A stretch of DNA of 64,000 nucleotides from Cycas panzhihuaensis (taxonomy: Eukaryota > Cycadophyta), in assembly GCA_023213395.1 (NCBI GenBank), contig CM041465.1, forward strand, positions 221,657,741 to 221,721,740, given 5' to 3'. Below are positions 35,754 to 49,175 of this stretch, one piece after another. Numbering within the stretch: the first letter of the stretch is position 1; the number at the start of each line of letters is the position of its first letter. Under the pieces are notes generated by a model that ran no database searches, was not told the DNA's origin, and was given only the letters and a program-made list of their open reading frames with translations. Made by a program: the position numbers and the translations under genes.

Positions 35754-37640
35754 CACAGGTGATCTTCTCACTCCATTCCACTGGCAAGGAATGAGTTTTT
35801 TCCCTCTCCTTCACCTTCCATGTGAAGTATAGAGAGTGTATTTATATTCTAAATTGATGAGAGATTTTTCACTTGATTTTTATTTGTAAAATATATTTGT
35901 ATCCTCTATTCATCTACATGTTTTATAAGGATCAAATCCGCTCCCTAGAACTAGTCTATCTAGCTTTTAAAATATTTTGCGGGAACTTTTCAAGTCCACA
36001 AGGAGAGATTTTGATGAAGTTTTCTTAGAAATATAATAGATCAAAGTTGAGATAATGTAATGAAGTTGTAGGAGCAAAGTATGACTACTTGCAGGTTATA
36101 GAACAATGATAAAATATTCACAGTACTAACTAATCAAGCTACACAAACCCAAAAAAAAAAAGTTGTTTAAATCAACTAAAATTTTGTAGGGAGGGTTGGC
36201 TAGCTATGTGGAGTATTTTTGTCTTTTGGGTCAACCTCTAATTCAACCTCAAAAGCCTCCAAATTATAAAAGTAGAGTCATAGCCCCAACTTAGGTTTTT
36301 TTAACAAATTCTCTTAATTTAATGTCTTCTAATCAAAATTTTTTAAGGGGTTTGGTAGATCTTCACATCAAAAATCTATTGAATCTAGTTTCATCAAATT
36401 TCATTGAGTATTTTTGAAGAGATTTGTGAAAATTTAATTTTAGCTTTAAGAGGTTTCATAAGAGTTTTAGGGTATTTCAAGAGAGTTTTGAGCAATACTT
36501 CTTTAGCAAAAGTTAGATGTTTGAACCTAATCTATTATTTAGTAGGGTGAAGTTTTGAGTTAAAATGTTTCTACCATTTCATATGGTTGTATGACAATAT
36601 AAGAGTTTCTACTATCATATTCAAGTTTCTTACATCATTCTTAATATTTTCTCTTTTGTCTAAAGTCTAGTTTTTGTAGAAAATTTTAGATTTTTTGCCC
36701 TTTTTCCCTTTTTCTTTATAAAAAGTACATAGAAAAAGAAGGGGTTTTTTAGATATTCTTCAGAATTTTTAAAGAAAAAACTTATTGTAATAGTAAAACA
36801 CCTAGATCAGAGCAATATCCTATGTTTTTACTTAACATCTTGCATGATCCTTAGATTGATATGCTTATTTGATCAACACTAGTCATCATAAAGGAGGACA
36901 CATAAATATAAAAGCAAGCAAAATAGAAGCACATTCATTATTTTAGTTTTAGTTCTTTAGTAACATGTACTCAATATCATTCATTATATGTTTCCCTTAA
37001 AATGAACACATTTCATACATTTTTTCTGCCATCTTTCGCATGTTCGCATACTCACCAAGGTTGAGATACCTTAGTTGGTAGAATTCCTTATCATAAAAGA
37101 GGTGTGGGTTTTAAGGTATGCCTAGACTTAATTGGAATACTCGTGGAGCGATAGGTTATTCATACCTATGGGCTCTAATCAAGGATCATCTTGATAACCA
37201 ATTAGGACAATTAAAACCTTAATACAAGATAAAATTTAGTTAGTCCAATATTTATCATAGCCTTGGGTGTGTAATATTATTTGACTCTTTAGAGAAGGTA
37301 TATCATTTCTTGGAGGCGAACTGAGTAAGGGCTGGTAGTAATTAGGCTCCACTGTGACTTAGATTTCATCACCAAGCATAGGTACAAGTATCACAGGTGA
37401 AGGCCCTAATTTATTACATTAGAAGTCTTAGGTGTCATATCAAACATCTTAACTACATTGGGACATAATATTGAGGTAAGTGGTTAATATATCATATACC
37501 ACTCTTTGTCTTAGGCTATATACTTGCATGATCACTTGTATGCATTCATCACTAGTGACCCATTGTGCTTCTACATCATTCATTGTACTGTAAAACCCTG
37601 CTATATTAGGAGTAATTATCACAAGTATTGTGGCCATTCT
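35754..37640 (+). other. Leader region of copia-D
   Basis: About 1.9 kb without recognisable coding content, unusually long for a copia leader. No LTR or LINE boundary was seen inside it, so a hidden insertion is possible but not shown. Confidence 0.45.
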
Positions 37641-39000
37641 TTATTGCTTACTTTCTTCTCATCATAAGAATTCATTCACATATCCCTACTATGCCAAGTA
37701 TACTAGCCACATGTATCAGTGGCCAACACATTTATCTTCTCTTTTTCTTCTTTCTTATCTTCACCATGTTATCATAATTTAAGTAGAATGACAACTACAT
37801 ATTGAAAGGCAAAGAAAATTAGGACTTATGGTTCATTGAAGTTTAAAATACTACAAAGTATAAAGGCCTTTGGAGAGACCACTTGTAGCTTACACCTATC
37901 ATACTAGTAACTGCTACTACACCTACTTCAGGAGGGATTGCCTTAACTACTCCTATAGATGCTACCAAAAAATGACAATGGGAGATTGCTGATGAAAAGA
38001 TTCGTATAGGAATTCTACTAATCACTGACCATTTCTTATAAAACTTAATTGATGAAGAGTAACATGATACTACTTGGAAAGTACTCGAAGTCCTTCAAAA
38101 GAACTTTGATACCAAGTTAAACCTTATATTTGTTCATCCAGTACTAAAGATGAATAACTCAAAATACAGAAGGGATACGCAATTCATATAATGGGAGATT
38201 GATGATAAAAATATTTATATAGGAATTCTACTAATCACTAACCATTTCTTATAAAACTTAATTGATGAAGAGTAACATGACACTACTTGGAAAGTACTCG
38301 AAGTCCTTCAAAAGAACTCTGATACCAAGTTAAACCTTAAATTCGTTCATCCAGTACTAAAGATGAATAGCTCAAAATGCAGAAGTGATGTGTAGTTCAT
38401 ATCATCAACATCCTTTGACCTATTAAATAGGCCATCGACAAAGACTTCAAGACCTAATATATTATGTGTGTATTATTGATCTAATCATGTCTACATGTTC
38501 TGATTACAAAAACTTGCTTGGAAGTCTTTAATCTAATGGCACATTGAAGATACTCAACTTCGAAGCACTTGCTAAGAAGTTCATAAAATTTGACAAGACC
38601 TTTGATACCAACATTATAGCTTCTAACTCTCTTCTAGATGCAGCTTTTAAGGTGGAAGAAGAAGCTTGCTACATAAAGAATCAAGGTCCCTTCCATGGTA
38701 GAGGATATAACTAAGTAAGAGAAAGGGATAGAAATAAAGAAAATCATCTATACGATAAACAAAACCCTTAGTCTCAACCTCAATAGTCTTAAGGCCAAGG
38801 GCCACCTCAGAAAAATACAAGATAGTTAGGTCAAACTAGTACCCCTTCTATGACTAGAAATTAAACCATTATGTGTGAAAGGTGTGATAAGAAAGGACAC
38901 CTAGCAAAAGATTACAGAATAGCCACCTATAAGTTGGCCAAGTTATAATAGAGCCATGGGGCTCATAATGTCAAAGAAGCTTATGAAGAACCATTTGGTG
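37641..39000 (+). pseudogene. copia-D gag remnant with internal duplication
   Basis: Gag builds the particle and binds RNA. The frame near 38030-38110 reads LIDEE then HDTTWKVLEVLQKNFDTK, resembling the copia gag core (W-x-x-L-x-x-x-F). Codons for that part occur twice because of a 213-bp in-frame tandem duplication (37978-38190 and 38191-38403). A Lys/Asn/Gln-rich linker follows, then the knuckle at about 38877-38925: CERCDKKGHLAKDY, whose last Cys is Tyr. Stops are frequent and the start codon is uncertain. Confidence 0.75.
37978..38403 (+). repeat. 213-bp tandem duplication in copia-D gag
   Basis: Unit 1 (37978-38190) and unit 2 (38191 to about 38403) both start ATGGGAGATTG and share long identical runs such as ATAGGAATTCTACTAATCAC and AAAACTTAATTGATGAAGAG. 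The unit length is 71 codons, so the frame would be kept. Confidence 0.95.
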
Positions 39001-39149
39001 GAGTAGGATTTGCATAAGCATATATCTAAAGGATTGAGGGATCTTCATCACATAATATTATTGAATAATCAAAGAGGTACTTTGAGGCTCATTGTGGATA
39101 CACCATTTCTGAATTTAATTCACTAATGCCTCTCCCACTCAGAGTTACA

Positions 39150-42100
39150 AATAGCATTGCCTCAAATACTTCAACAGGTATCATGGACATTGGAGCCACC
39201 TAACATATGACTTCAACCATAGTCTCTTTCAGACATTTGACTCTAATATTCAAGGAGGTGTTCATATCACTGATAAATATTAGTAACCTATCAAAGGAAT
39301 TAATAACATTTGACTAAAACTCCCAGGCTTAAGACACTTGATACTACTTAATGTCATGTGTATTTCTAATCTCAAACATATCCTATTCTCTGTATCTACA
39401 CTCGTCTCTGATGGATTTGACTTGAGTGTAACCACAAATGACTAGACTCTCCATGCCATTCATCCCCCATCAAATAGAGTGGTCTTGACTAGAAATCTCA
39501 CTAGTAAACTCTTTTATCCAAATGGCCCCCTATCTTTTGAAGTTAATTGTGCCCAAAGCCTTTGTGCTAATGAAGAATTTACATTCAACACTACCCTGAT
39601 ACACCTAAATCTATCCCAAGAAGCTCTTTGGAATGCTTGCATGGGTCATGTTTATATTAGCTGACTAAGAGATCTTTGTCATACACTCCCAAGTTTTCCA
39701 AAATTCTCAAAAAGCCCTTTAAATATAAGGCTTGCATAATTATCAAGTCTCATCAATAGCCCTTTCCTAAAAGTTAGTGGAAATCAAGCTATCCTCTACA
39801 GTTGGTACACTATGATATATACAAAATAATACATATTCCATCATTAAAGTATAAGTGGTATTATATCACCTTCATTAATAATTTTACCAAAAAAGTGTAG
39901 GCAACTTTTATGGCTAAGAAAGATAAAACATTTAGTGTCCTCTAAGCATTCAAGGCCAACACTGAAAAAGAGTTAGGCTATTAAATCAAATATACCTTAA
40001 ATGAGTTTGAAAATTATCTTTGAGACTATAGGATCAAGCACCAAACAATAGTCATAGGTACCCCCCAATAAGATGGAGTTACAGAATATATAAATAGGAC
40101 CATAATAAATATGGCTTAAGTGATGTTAGTATATAAAAATATACCTACCTATCTATAAGCTAAAGCTATTTATACAATTATTTACTACATCAACACTATT
40201 AGCCCATCCAAGCAAGGACCATCACCAAATAAAAAGTGGTTAGGATAGGCCCCCATTATTCACCACTTTAGAATCTTTGGCTCTATATGCTATGCCTATA
40301 TACTGGATAAAGATATAAACAAACTCCAGCCAAGGGCACTTAAAGGAATCTTTGTCAGATACCCTATGGAAAATAAAGAGTATAAGGTATTTATACCCTT
40401 ATAATGGAAGATAATCATCACCAAAGATGTTGTGTTTATAGAGATAAATGATCGGTTGCTTAAATTAGACTCCAAAACACCTTCACATTACTATAATAAT
40501 GCCACAAGTTATGATGTCTAGATTCTAAAATTTAGGAGGGTAGACATACATAAATGATCCAAAATATTAAAATCTAACAACAGAGCCCCAGATAATATGA
40601 GTTGTGACTCCTAGTTGATGAGTGCACATCTAACATCATCCTATGAGAATAGTAGATTTGATAAGGGTAAAGTCATTATAGAAGAATCATCCTCTCTACC
40701 TTCAGTTGACAAAGGCAAAATAGTGGCAGAAGGACCATCTTTCCCAGACACGTCAACATCCTCCATTCTATATATCTAAAATGATCTTTTTTGGGATTAA
40801 GAGGAGAACTAAGAGGTTAAGGAAATGAGGACCTCATTCCCAACTTAAGAATCTTGTGAAGCTTTCTAGCTTAATAAGGACACACGACCTGATGAAGTAG
40901 ATAAAACTAGCACTCAAAGTGCCCATAAAGTAAGGATGTAGGAATTATTTTATAGTGATCTTAAACTAGCAAAATTGCACTTTACTCTCAATGAAGAGCC
41001 CCTCTTATACCAGGAAGCTGTGAAACACATAGTTTAGAGAAATGTAATAAATGAAGAGTACTAACCTCTCATAAAAAATGGTACATAGAAACTCATCAAT
41101 CTACCACTTAATAAAAAGATAGTTTGAAATAAATGAGTAGTAAAAGCTAAATAAAGATCATATGGCACCCTAGATAAACACTAGGAAAGGTTGGTAGTTA
41201 AAGGATTCACAGAAAGGGAAAGCATCGAATACATTGAAGTCTTTGCACCTATAACCAAGTGGCCTATAATTAGAACTTTTGTGGCCTTGGCTACTCAACA
41301 AGGCTAGGAAATCCACTAGCTTAATGTTAAGACTGTGTTCCTCAATGGGGATCTTGAAGAAGAAATTTACATGGCTTAACCAGAAGGATATAAGATCAAT
41401 AGTCAAGAGCATATGGTTTGTAGGCTTAGAAAGTCCTTATATGGCTTGAAACAAGCCCCTCATGCTTAGTTTACTAAGTTGTCTAAAAGAATGAGGTAAC
41501 TTAGATATATAGTTTATGACTATCAAGATATTCATGCAATACTATTCATCAAGTACCAAAAGGATAAAGTCACTTATCTCATAATCTTTATGGATGAAAT
41601 GCTAGTAATAGGGAATAGTGAATAGGCAATAAGCCAACTAAAAAATGACTTTGGTAAAATTTTTAAATTATTTCACCAAGAGTTGATAAAATATTACTTG
41701 GGAATTAAAGTAACATAAAATAATAACAATTTTTTTCTCTCCCAAGAAAAATACATCAACGATCTTCTAACAAAGTTTTAGTTAGAAGATGCTCTATCTG
41801 TGACTATACCTATGGAACTTAATGCTAAACTCTCAGCTAATGGTGATACCAAGGAGGTAGATGCAACACTTTATAGGCAACTAAGTAGTCTTATCTACAC
41901 TACTAACATAAGGCCAGATATTGCATACTCTATTAGTATTCTTGTATGATTCATAATAAATCATAAGTAGAATCACTGATAAGTTATAGTACAAGTGTTG
42001 AGATACCTAAAGATGACCGATAAATTTAGTTTGTTATATGGACCTGATGATGATTTTAAACTCTTTGCATACACATACTTAAACTTTATAGGAGATAAAG

Positions 42101-42495
42101 ATACAAGGAGATCCATGTCTGGATATGTAACATTTCTTGGAATAGCATCAATATCATGGAGATCTACATGATAAAAGATAGTTACAAACTCAACTACTGA
42201 AGTTGAATATATTGCTACTTTTGAAACCAACAAAGAGGTCATATGGCTTAGAAAATTATTGGAAACATTAAATATCACCCAAATAATTCCTATCAGCCTA
42301 TGTGTAGATAATCAATCAGTAATTCACATAGATAAAAATCATGTATTTCATGATTATACTAAACATATAAGTACAAAAGTCCACAAGATTCAAGAACTAG
42401 TTTATAACGACACGATTCAACTGGAATACCACCCCACGATAAATCAAGTGGTTGATATCTTTACCAAATTATTACAAAGGTTGAAGTTTAAATAG
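39150..42495 (+). pseudogene. copia-D pol: protease, integrase, RT and RNase H
   Basis: Protease at about 39181: IMDIGAT then a stop then HMTST, a decayed D-S-G-A-x-x-H-M box. GAG-pre-integrase at 39479-39664 with SQEALWNACMGHVYIS (W-x-A-x-x-G-H). The integrase core around 39800-40200 is heavily decayed. RT: the stretch near 41320-41350 gives NVKTVFLNGDLEEEIYM and 41430-41460 SLYGLKQAP; the catalytic box at 41587-41598 reads FMDE instead of YVDD, so RT is inactive. RNase H is at about 42150-42495 and includes EVEYIATFETNKEVIWL and LCVDNQSVIHIDKNHVFHDYTKHI, ending at a TAG at 42493. Confidence 0.9.
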
Positions 42496-42981
42496 TTTTG
42501 AAGGTAGCTCATCCTTAGGGCCTCCATATCTAACTAATTGAATAAGATGATAATAGGACCATCATACTTTATTCCATTCATGAAAACTCCTTATGGATGC
42601 ATAAGGCCAAGAGTATGTCTTTGCTCCATCCTATTTGTAAAAACCCATTATGGACATGAAAGAATAAGGGTTGTATTAGTTTTAGAAAATTAGAACCTGT
42701 AAAAACTTGACAAGGTATGGAGGATGACCAAACAGTATATAGAGACTTAACATATCAAGTTGTATATCTTATTTGAGCATCTTCGTTATTAGGCTTCATT
42801 CAGAGCCACTAACACTATTTTGTTTATATAATTGAGGTAACAGATTTTAGAAAGTATGTGGGTTTTCTTCTCCATGAGGATTTCTCACAAAAGTATCTAA
42901 ATAGATATTTTAATGTAGTGAGAGGCTCAAATGAAAACCTTATAGAATAGATTAATCTCTTCACAATGACTTTCTACTATT
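42496..42981 (+). other. 3' untranslated part of copia-D
   Basis: Non-coding spacer between the RNase H stop and the PPT. Contains two short similar stretches around 42570-42660 (CCTTATGGATGCATAAG and CATTATGGACATGAAAG). Confidence 0.6.
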
Positions 42982-42990
42982 AAAGGGGGA
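42982..42990 (+). promoter_or_regulatory. Polypurine tract of copia-D
   Basis: AAAGGGGGA, two bases before the LTR start. Confidence 0.8.
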
Positions 42991-42991
42991 T

Positions 42992-43138
42992 TAAAAGAGG
43001 TTAATATCATAAGATTATTAGTGAATAACTAAAATGACTATAGGAATAGAGTTAGTAAAAGTCACTTAAGTAAATTACATTTCATATGTATTTGAATGTA
43101 ATTTTAGGTTCATGTTACTTGGAGTAAAATCCACTGTA
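42992..43138 (+). repeat. 3' LTR of copia-D, first part
   Basis: Matches the first half of 35473-35739 but carries about 35 extra bases near 43080-43115. It stops where copia-E begins; the continuation is at 55964. Confidence 0.88.
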
Positions 43139-43521
43139 TATGAAAATGTTAGGATCTATATATGCGTATCCTGATTTAAGTATAGTGATCAAAATATTAA
43201 CAAATATTTAATATAATAAGCAAATAATTATAATAAATGAGCATGCAAATATACAGGTGAATTCGCCACACCGTAGGCTCTCTCTTAGGCAGAGCTTTCA
43301 TATTAATCATAAATTGAATATTATGTACAAGTATGCAGGGCAATATTTATAGCCATCCATAAGATTACAATGCAATGAGATAGGCCATCTTAACGGCACA
43401 AGAGGTGGAGCTGACCTCACTGTCTAATATAATTAAATTACATTAAGGTTTTATTAATATATTATAAACATTGATTTACATAAATAAGAATAAATAGAGG
43501 AGATATTATAAAGTTTTAATA
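43139..43521 (-). repeat. 3' LTR of copia-E
   Basis: 383 bases, aligned fully with 55581-55963; TG/CA ends are decayed here (TA...TA on the plus strand). Differences look mostly like transitions. Confidence 0.93.
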
Positions 43522-43530
43522 CCCTCCCTT
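43522..43530 (-). promoter_or_regulatory. Polypurine tract of copia-E
   Basis: Minus strand AAGGGAGGG abuts the LTR. Confidence 0.8.
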
Positions 43531-43549
43531 AATAACAACTTCATTTCTT

Positions 43550-43731
43550 CAAATGCTAAGGTCAAATCTAAACTATTCAAACTTTGATTTACCAAGTGCT
43601 TTAGTGAAGATGTCTATAATCTAGTCTTTAGTAAAACAACAGACGAGATAAACTTCTTTATTCTGGATATACTTATGGATGAAGTGATGATGGACCTCAA
43701 TGTGCTTGGTTCTATCATGGAATATAAGATT
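43550..43731 (-). pseudogene. copia-E RNase H, C-terminal part
   Basis: Continues the RNase H reading broken at 49171 by gypsy-F: after DNQNVLKMTKNP the plant copia RNase H has a His-rich segment followed by a long tail ending in a DIFTK-like box. Minus-strand residues here (LYSMIEPSTLRSIIIS in one frame) fit when a shift is allowed. The plus-strand text near 43600-43720 has the same layout as 20100-20230 in copia-B. Confidence 0.7.
43727..43731. repeat. Target site duplication of gypsy-F, left copy
   Basis: AGATT versus GGATT at 49171-49175; one transition. Confidence 0.7.
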
Positions 43732-43967
43732 TATTACAAACCTTTTTCGTAACATGAGGAGACAATTGGCTTAAACAAGTGCACTAGAGAGAACAAATAG
43801 TTAAAAGACTAATGTATATTGATTGATAAAATGAGTGATAATACATATTACATTTGGGGCCATATTTATATGTATAATGGGCCATTTCACTGAAGGTTAT
43901 ATCATTTCAATAACACCCATTCATTAACAAATGACTAATTAATGCTTTTTTAATGAGGTTCATAACA
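43732..43967 (-). repeat. 3' LTR of gypsy-F
   Basis: Homologous to 48936-49170 over its whole length, for example GACTAATGTATATTGATTGA in both. Plus-strand end is ATAACA (TG on the minus strand). Confidence 0.92.
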
Positions 43968-43982
43968 ATTCCTCCCTCTTAA
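43968..43982 (-). promoter_or_regulatory. Polypurine tract of gypsy-F
   Basis: Minus strand CTTAAGAGGGAGGAAT reads directly into the LTR start TGTTATG. Confidence 0.8.
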
Positions 43983-44249
43983 GATGTTTTGCCCACGAAA
44001 CATAGTCAAACGATTGTAGTCTCATATGCTGTCCTTTATTGTAGTAGAGTCCATTAGGCAATTAGTTGGATGTTGCAGCTATTTATTAAAAGATTCTTCT
44101 GGTTGAAAACCTTGACTATGTTTTTGGAATGCTTATGGTTACTTCTTAATTTCTTCACCCTTATTCTTGCATGGTATGACTTTAGTTTTATTCAATCTTT
44201 TTCCTGATAATGTGATTATTCTTATTTCTTTCTTAAATCACATAAATTA

Positions 44250-45705
44250 TTCATCAATATTCATTTCAAAGGTTCTAAGTATACTAAGCCATTGACTACC
44301 CAACACAATATCTACACCTTCAACATCCACAACATAGAAATCTTCTATAATGATGAAGTTGTTTATTATGAGGTTAAGTTCTTCATTATACCTTGACTTG
44401 AAATTACCTATCTTTCTCTAACAGTTACCCGGAAATGAGGAGTCCTTAATGGAAATAACCATAGTTGTTGTACATAGTTTTAATCAATGAAATTATGTGT
44501 GCTACCTAAATCTATCAAGATTATTACAACTTAATTTTTGATAGATCCCTACAACTTTAATGTATTTGATTGATTAAAATTGCTTATAGATGATAGTGAC
44601 ATTTGTGGATGATTGACCTCAAGATTACAATGGCTTTCTTGATGTTCAAAATGATGATAATTTCCTTTATTATTTTTTGGCTCTTATTCTTCTTCATCAA
44701 TATTGTCATCAGGAAGTAATCTGATTGTATATAACTAGTATTTTTGACACTTATGCCTATGCTCCCACTTCTCCTTATATCCGAAGCATATGTTTCTTCT
44801 TCTTAACTCTTCTTGTTCTGTTTTTATTTTTTGAATGATTGGTTTAGTAGGTCAATTCATATTGATTAATAATTATTTATGTTGAAAACTTGGTAAAGGA
44901 TTATGTCAACTAAGTGAAGGAATATAAAGATTTGTGCTAGTTTTGTATAAGGAATTGTGTTTATCTTCATGTATTTTGGCTAACTGTATTACCTTATTAA
45001 GATCCTTTGGTTCTTGAATTTTAACATCAGCTTGGATCTTGGTTATCAGGCCATCTATATATAATTGGTTAAGTCAATTAGTTAGGATGTCTTTTAATAC
45101 ATAGCTCAGTCTTATGAATGCTACATTATATTCTTCTACAGAACCTGTTTGTTTTAACCTTTGTAACTCACAATAGTAATTGCAGTTAGACACTATTTTA
45201 AATTGTTTAATGAATAAATGGATGAAATCTTTGCAAGTTGGTAATTAATCTCAGAATGAAGTTTGTTTGCGACACTACCACCATTCACATGCTATACCAT
45301 CCATATGCAAGGTAGCTAAAGAGACTTTGTTCTGGTGGATCAATTTCTACTAAATGAAAGTAGTTTTCCATCTGTTGGATCCACACCCTTGGTTCATGTA
45401 ATTTTTACTCAATGCTAAAAAGTTATATTGTAATTTTTATTTTCTTGTGACTATATACTTTGTAGGAAGTTAAAATATGCCTAGAAACCTATCATCTTCT
45501 ATTCTTCAAGGGACAGACTTCGATATTCATTAAGACATTTTCTGATGGCCTCATTTTCAGTGTTAATTTGAGTTGTATGAGGACCTAAATATTTTTTTAT
45601 GGTTTGATTTTTGATATGAGATTGCTGACTCATTGTCTCATCCTCCAAATCTAGAATAATCATGTCTTCCTTCCTGCTCATTGCTATGATTGTCAATTTA
45701 TCCAA
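44250..45705 (-). pseudogene. gypsy-F gag-protease remnant
   Basis: The reading starts at 45705 (MDKLTIIAMSRKED, open to 45499). Gag core at about 45080-45180: LQRLKQTGSVEEYNVAFIRL, the typical Q-x-G-S-V-x-E-Y box of Ty3 Gag; about 45000 then reads DLNKVIQLAKIHEDK. The zinc knuckle is near 44760-44800: CFGYKEKWEHRHKC, with its second Cys changed. Retropepsin near 44480-44530: IILIDLGSTHNFID, where D-S-G became D-L-G, and its C-terminal VVLGSQWL box near 44290 (second residue shifts frame). Gag would form particles and protease would mature them. Stops and shifts inactivate both. Confidence 0.85.
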
Positions 45706-46583
45706 GATCTAATATAATGTATGATTTAAGAGAGCATTTGATGTTTGAATTGCTTCGTGGACTGCTTTAGTGATCGGTTTGACGATATCCTTTTGGATGG
45801 TATTGTTTGTTATCTCTTCAGTGTTCACCACTTTAATAACAATATAAGTACGATTCCACCACTTCCCTTCCATAACTATGTGCTTTAATAACAGTATAAG
45901 TATGATTTCATCACTTCTTTTTCGTAACTATATGTTTGTATTAAGAATATTATCATACCACTCATTGAATAGATGATAGATATTAGACAAATATGTATAT
46001 CTGAAACACAAATATAAATATGAAAATCCAAAAGATTCAAATTGTGAGGGCTCAATTGGGTTATAGTAGTTGACTATATCTTTGCAAGTCGATAATATAG
46101 CTCTCCTCAGAATGTATAAAATTTTGTAATTTGTTGTAATAGAATCTTATTATAACGCTCTTTATATCTCCACCTAATTAAGAGTCTGTTGTGAAATTTG
46201 TGTATATGTATATGTATATAATATTTAAATAATATTGCTTTAATATTTTCAATCTTGAATCTCCACTTCTTTTGTCAAGTGATATCAATATTTTATGGAC
46301 TTGCAAATAAACCTTCCTTTTGAATTAGAGAATATTTTAATTTGTATTATACTTTGGACCTTATGATAGTTTAGATTTCGTCGTGTGGATGGCTCTTGAG
46401 AATGCTATGTATTCACCAAATTGTTATGTATGAAATAGCCTTCTCCCAATATATAACATAAGAGGAAGGGGTGATAACTACAATTAATAACTTATGAAGC
46501 ATTGATAAATAATAGTAAATATAGCGATTAACCTTGTTAAAGATTATAGAAAGTAATGGATAGATTAAAATTTTAATATTAAT

Positions 46584-48036
<1,453 letters not shown>

Positions 48037-48669
48037 ATAATGACTATAATGAACAAATGATTTATATGTAGATGATAAATAGGGCAACTATCGAAAAGTA
48101 AGGATATATTATAATTGAAAAATATTAATGGTATAATAAAAAAGTATTAATCTAATTACGATGATGGTTAAGAGATGTTAATGTTAAAAGATTTAATGAG
48201 AAATATGTATGGAAATCAGGCAATGAATGGAGGAATGAATGTGACCATGCGATTGCAAGGGCAAAGGAAGAAAATGAGGGAAATGGCAGATGATAGAGAC
48301 AACGGAGGGCAGATGACAAAGATACGAATAATGGCTAATCCAGCAGCATTGATGATTGACTGGCTATTCCAGAATGTTATATAGAAGATGGATGACAGGG
48401 CTAGTTGCATGAGAACATTGATGGAACAGAAAGGGACGAATGAAATAAGCAAGAACCATGATGAAACGAAGGGACGAATGGATAGAGTGAAACAATGCCA
48501 GAGCTTGAGGAATATAATGTGTGACTTTTAATCCCATAAGTTGGTTGTGAATGCAATAATAGAATAGCTCAGCATAGGGTTACGCAAATGTATACTTATT
48601 GCAATAAGCTCAAATAACAATAACCTTTATACACTATGACCATTGTATTTTAAAACTCTTCGATATTAT

Positions 48670-48731
<62 letters not shown>

Positions 48732-48921
48732 CTTTCAACAGATTACAGTATAATAGTAGCTAGATGAACAATAAATGAATGTAACATAATGAATTTCAAC
48801 AAAGATATATATATGTTGTTGGGATGCAAGATGCTATAGTACTACATTTAGATGTTCGATTAATGATATGCTTTATTGATTTTGTTGAGTTAGAGCACAT
48901 AACCAAATGCCCAGAAATGAT
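48037..48921 (-). other. Leader remainder of gypsy-F
   Basis: Non-coding between the AT repeat and the PBS. Includes a purine-rich stretch at 48200-48500 whose two overlapping open frames look accidental, and a short (TA)n at 48676-48727. Confidence 0.5.
48676..48727. repeat. (TA)n microsatellite
   Basis: About 26 perfect TA units. Confidence 0.97.
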
Positions 48922-48933
48922 GCTTTAATACCA
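48922..48933 (-). promoter_or_regulatory. Primer-binding site of gypsy-F
   Basis: Minus strand TGGTATTAAAGC, initiator-Met type, two bases from the LTR. Ten of twelve bases agree with the canonical site. Confidence 0.82.
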
Positions 48934-48935
48934 AT

Positions 48936-49170
48936 TGTTACGGATCTTTTCCGTAACTTGAGGAGATAGTTATTTAAACAAGTGTGCTAGGGAGAATAAA
49001 TAGTCAAAAGACTAATGTATATTGATTGATAAAATGAGTGATGATACATGTTACATTTGGGGCCATATTTATATGCATAATGGGCCCTTTCACTGAAGGT
49101 TATGTCCTTTAAATAACACCCATTCATTAACAAATGATTAATTAACCATTTTTTAAGGAGGTTCATAATA
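48936..49170 (-). repeat. 5' LTR of gypsy-F
   Basis: 235 bases starting TGTTACGGATC on the plus strand. The first 20 bases contain a small self-complementary part (TTACGGA...TCCGTAA). Confidence 0.92.
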
Positions 49171-49175
49171 GGATT
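49171..49175. repeat. Target site duplication of gypsy-F, right copy
   Basis: GGATT, paired with AGATT at 43727-43731. Confidence 0.7.
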
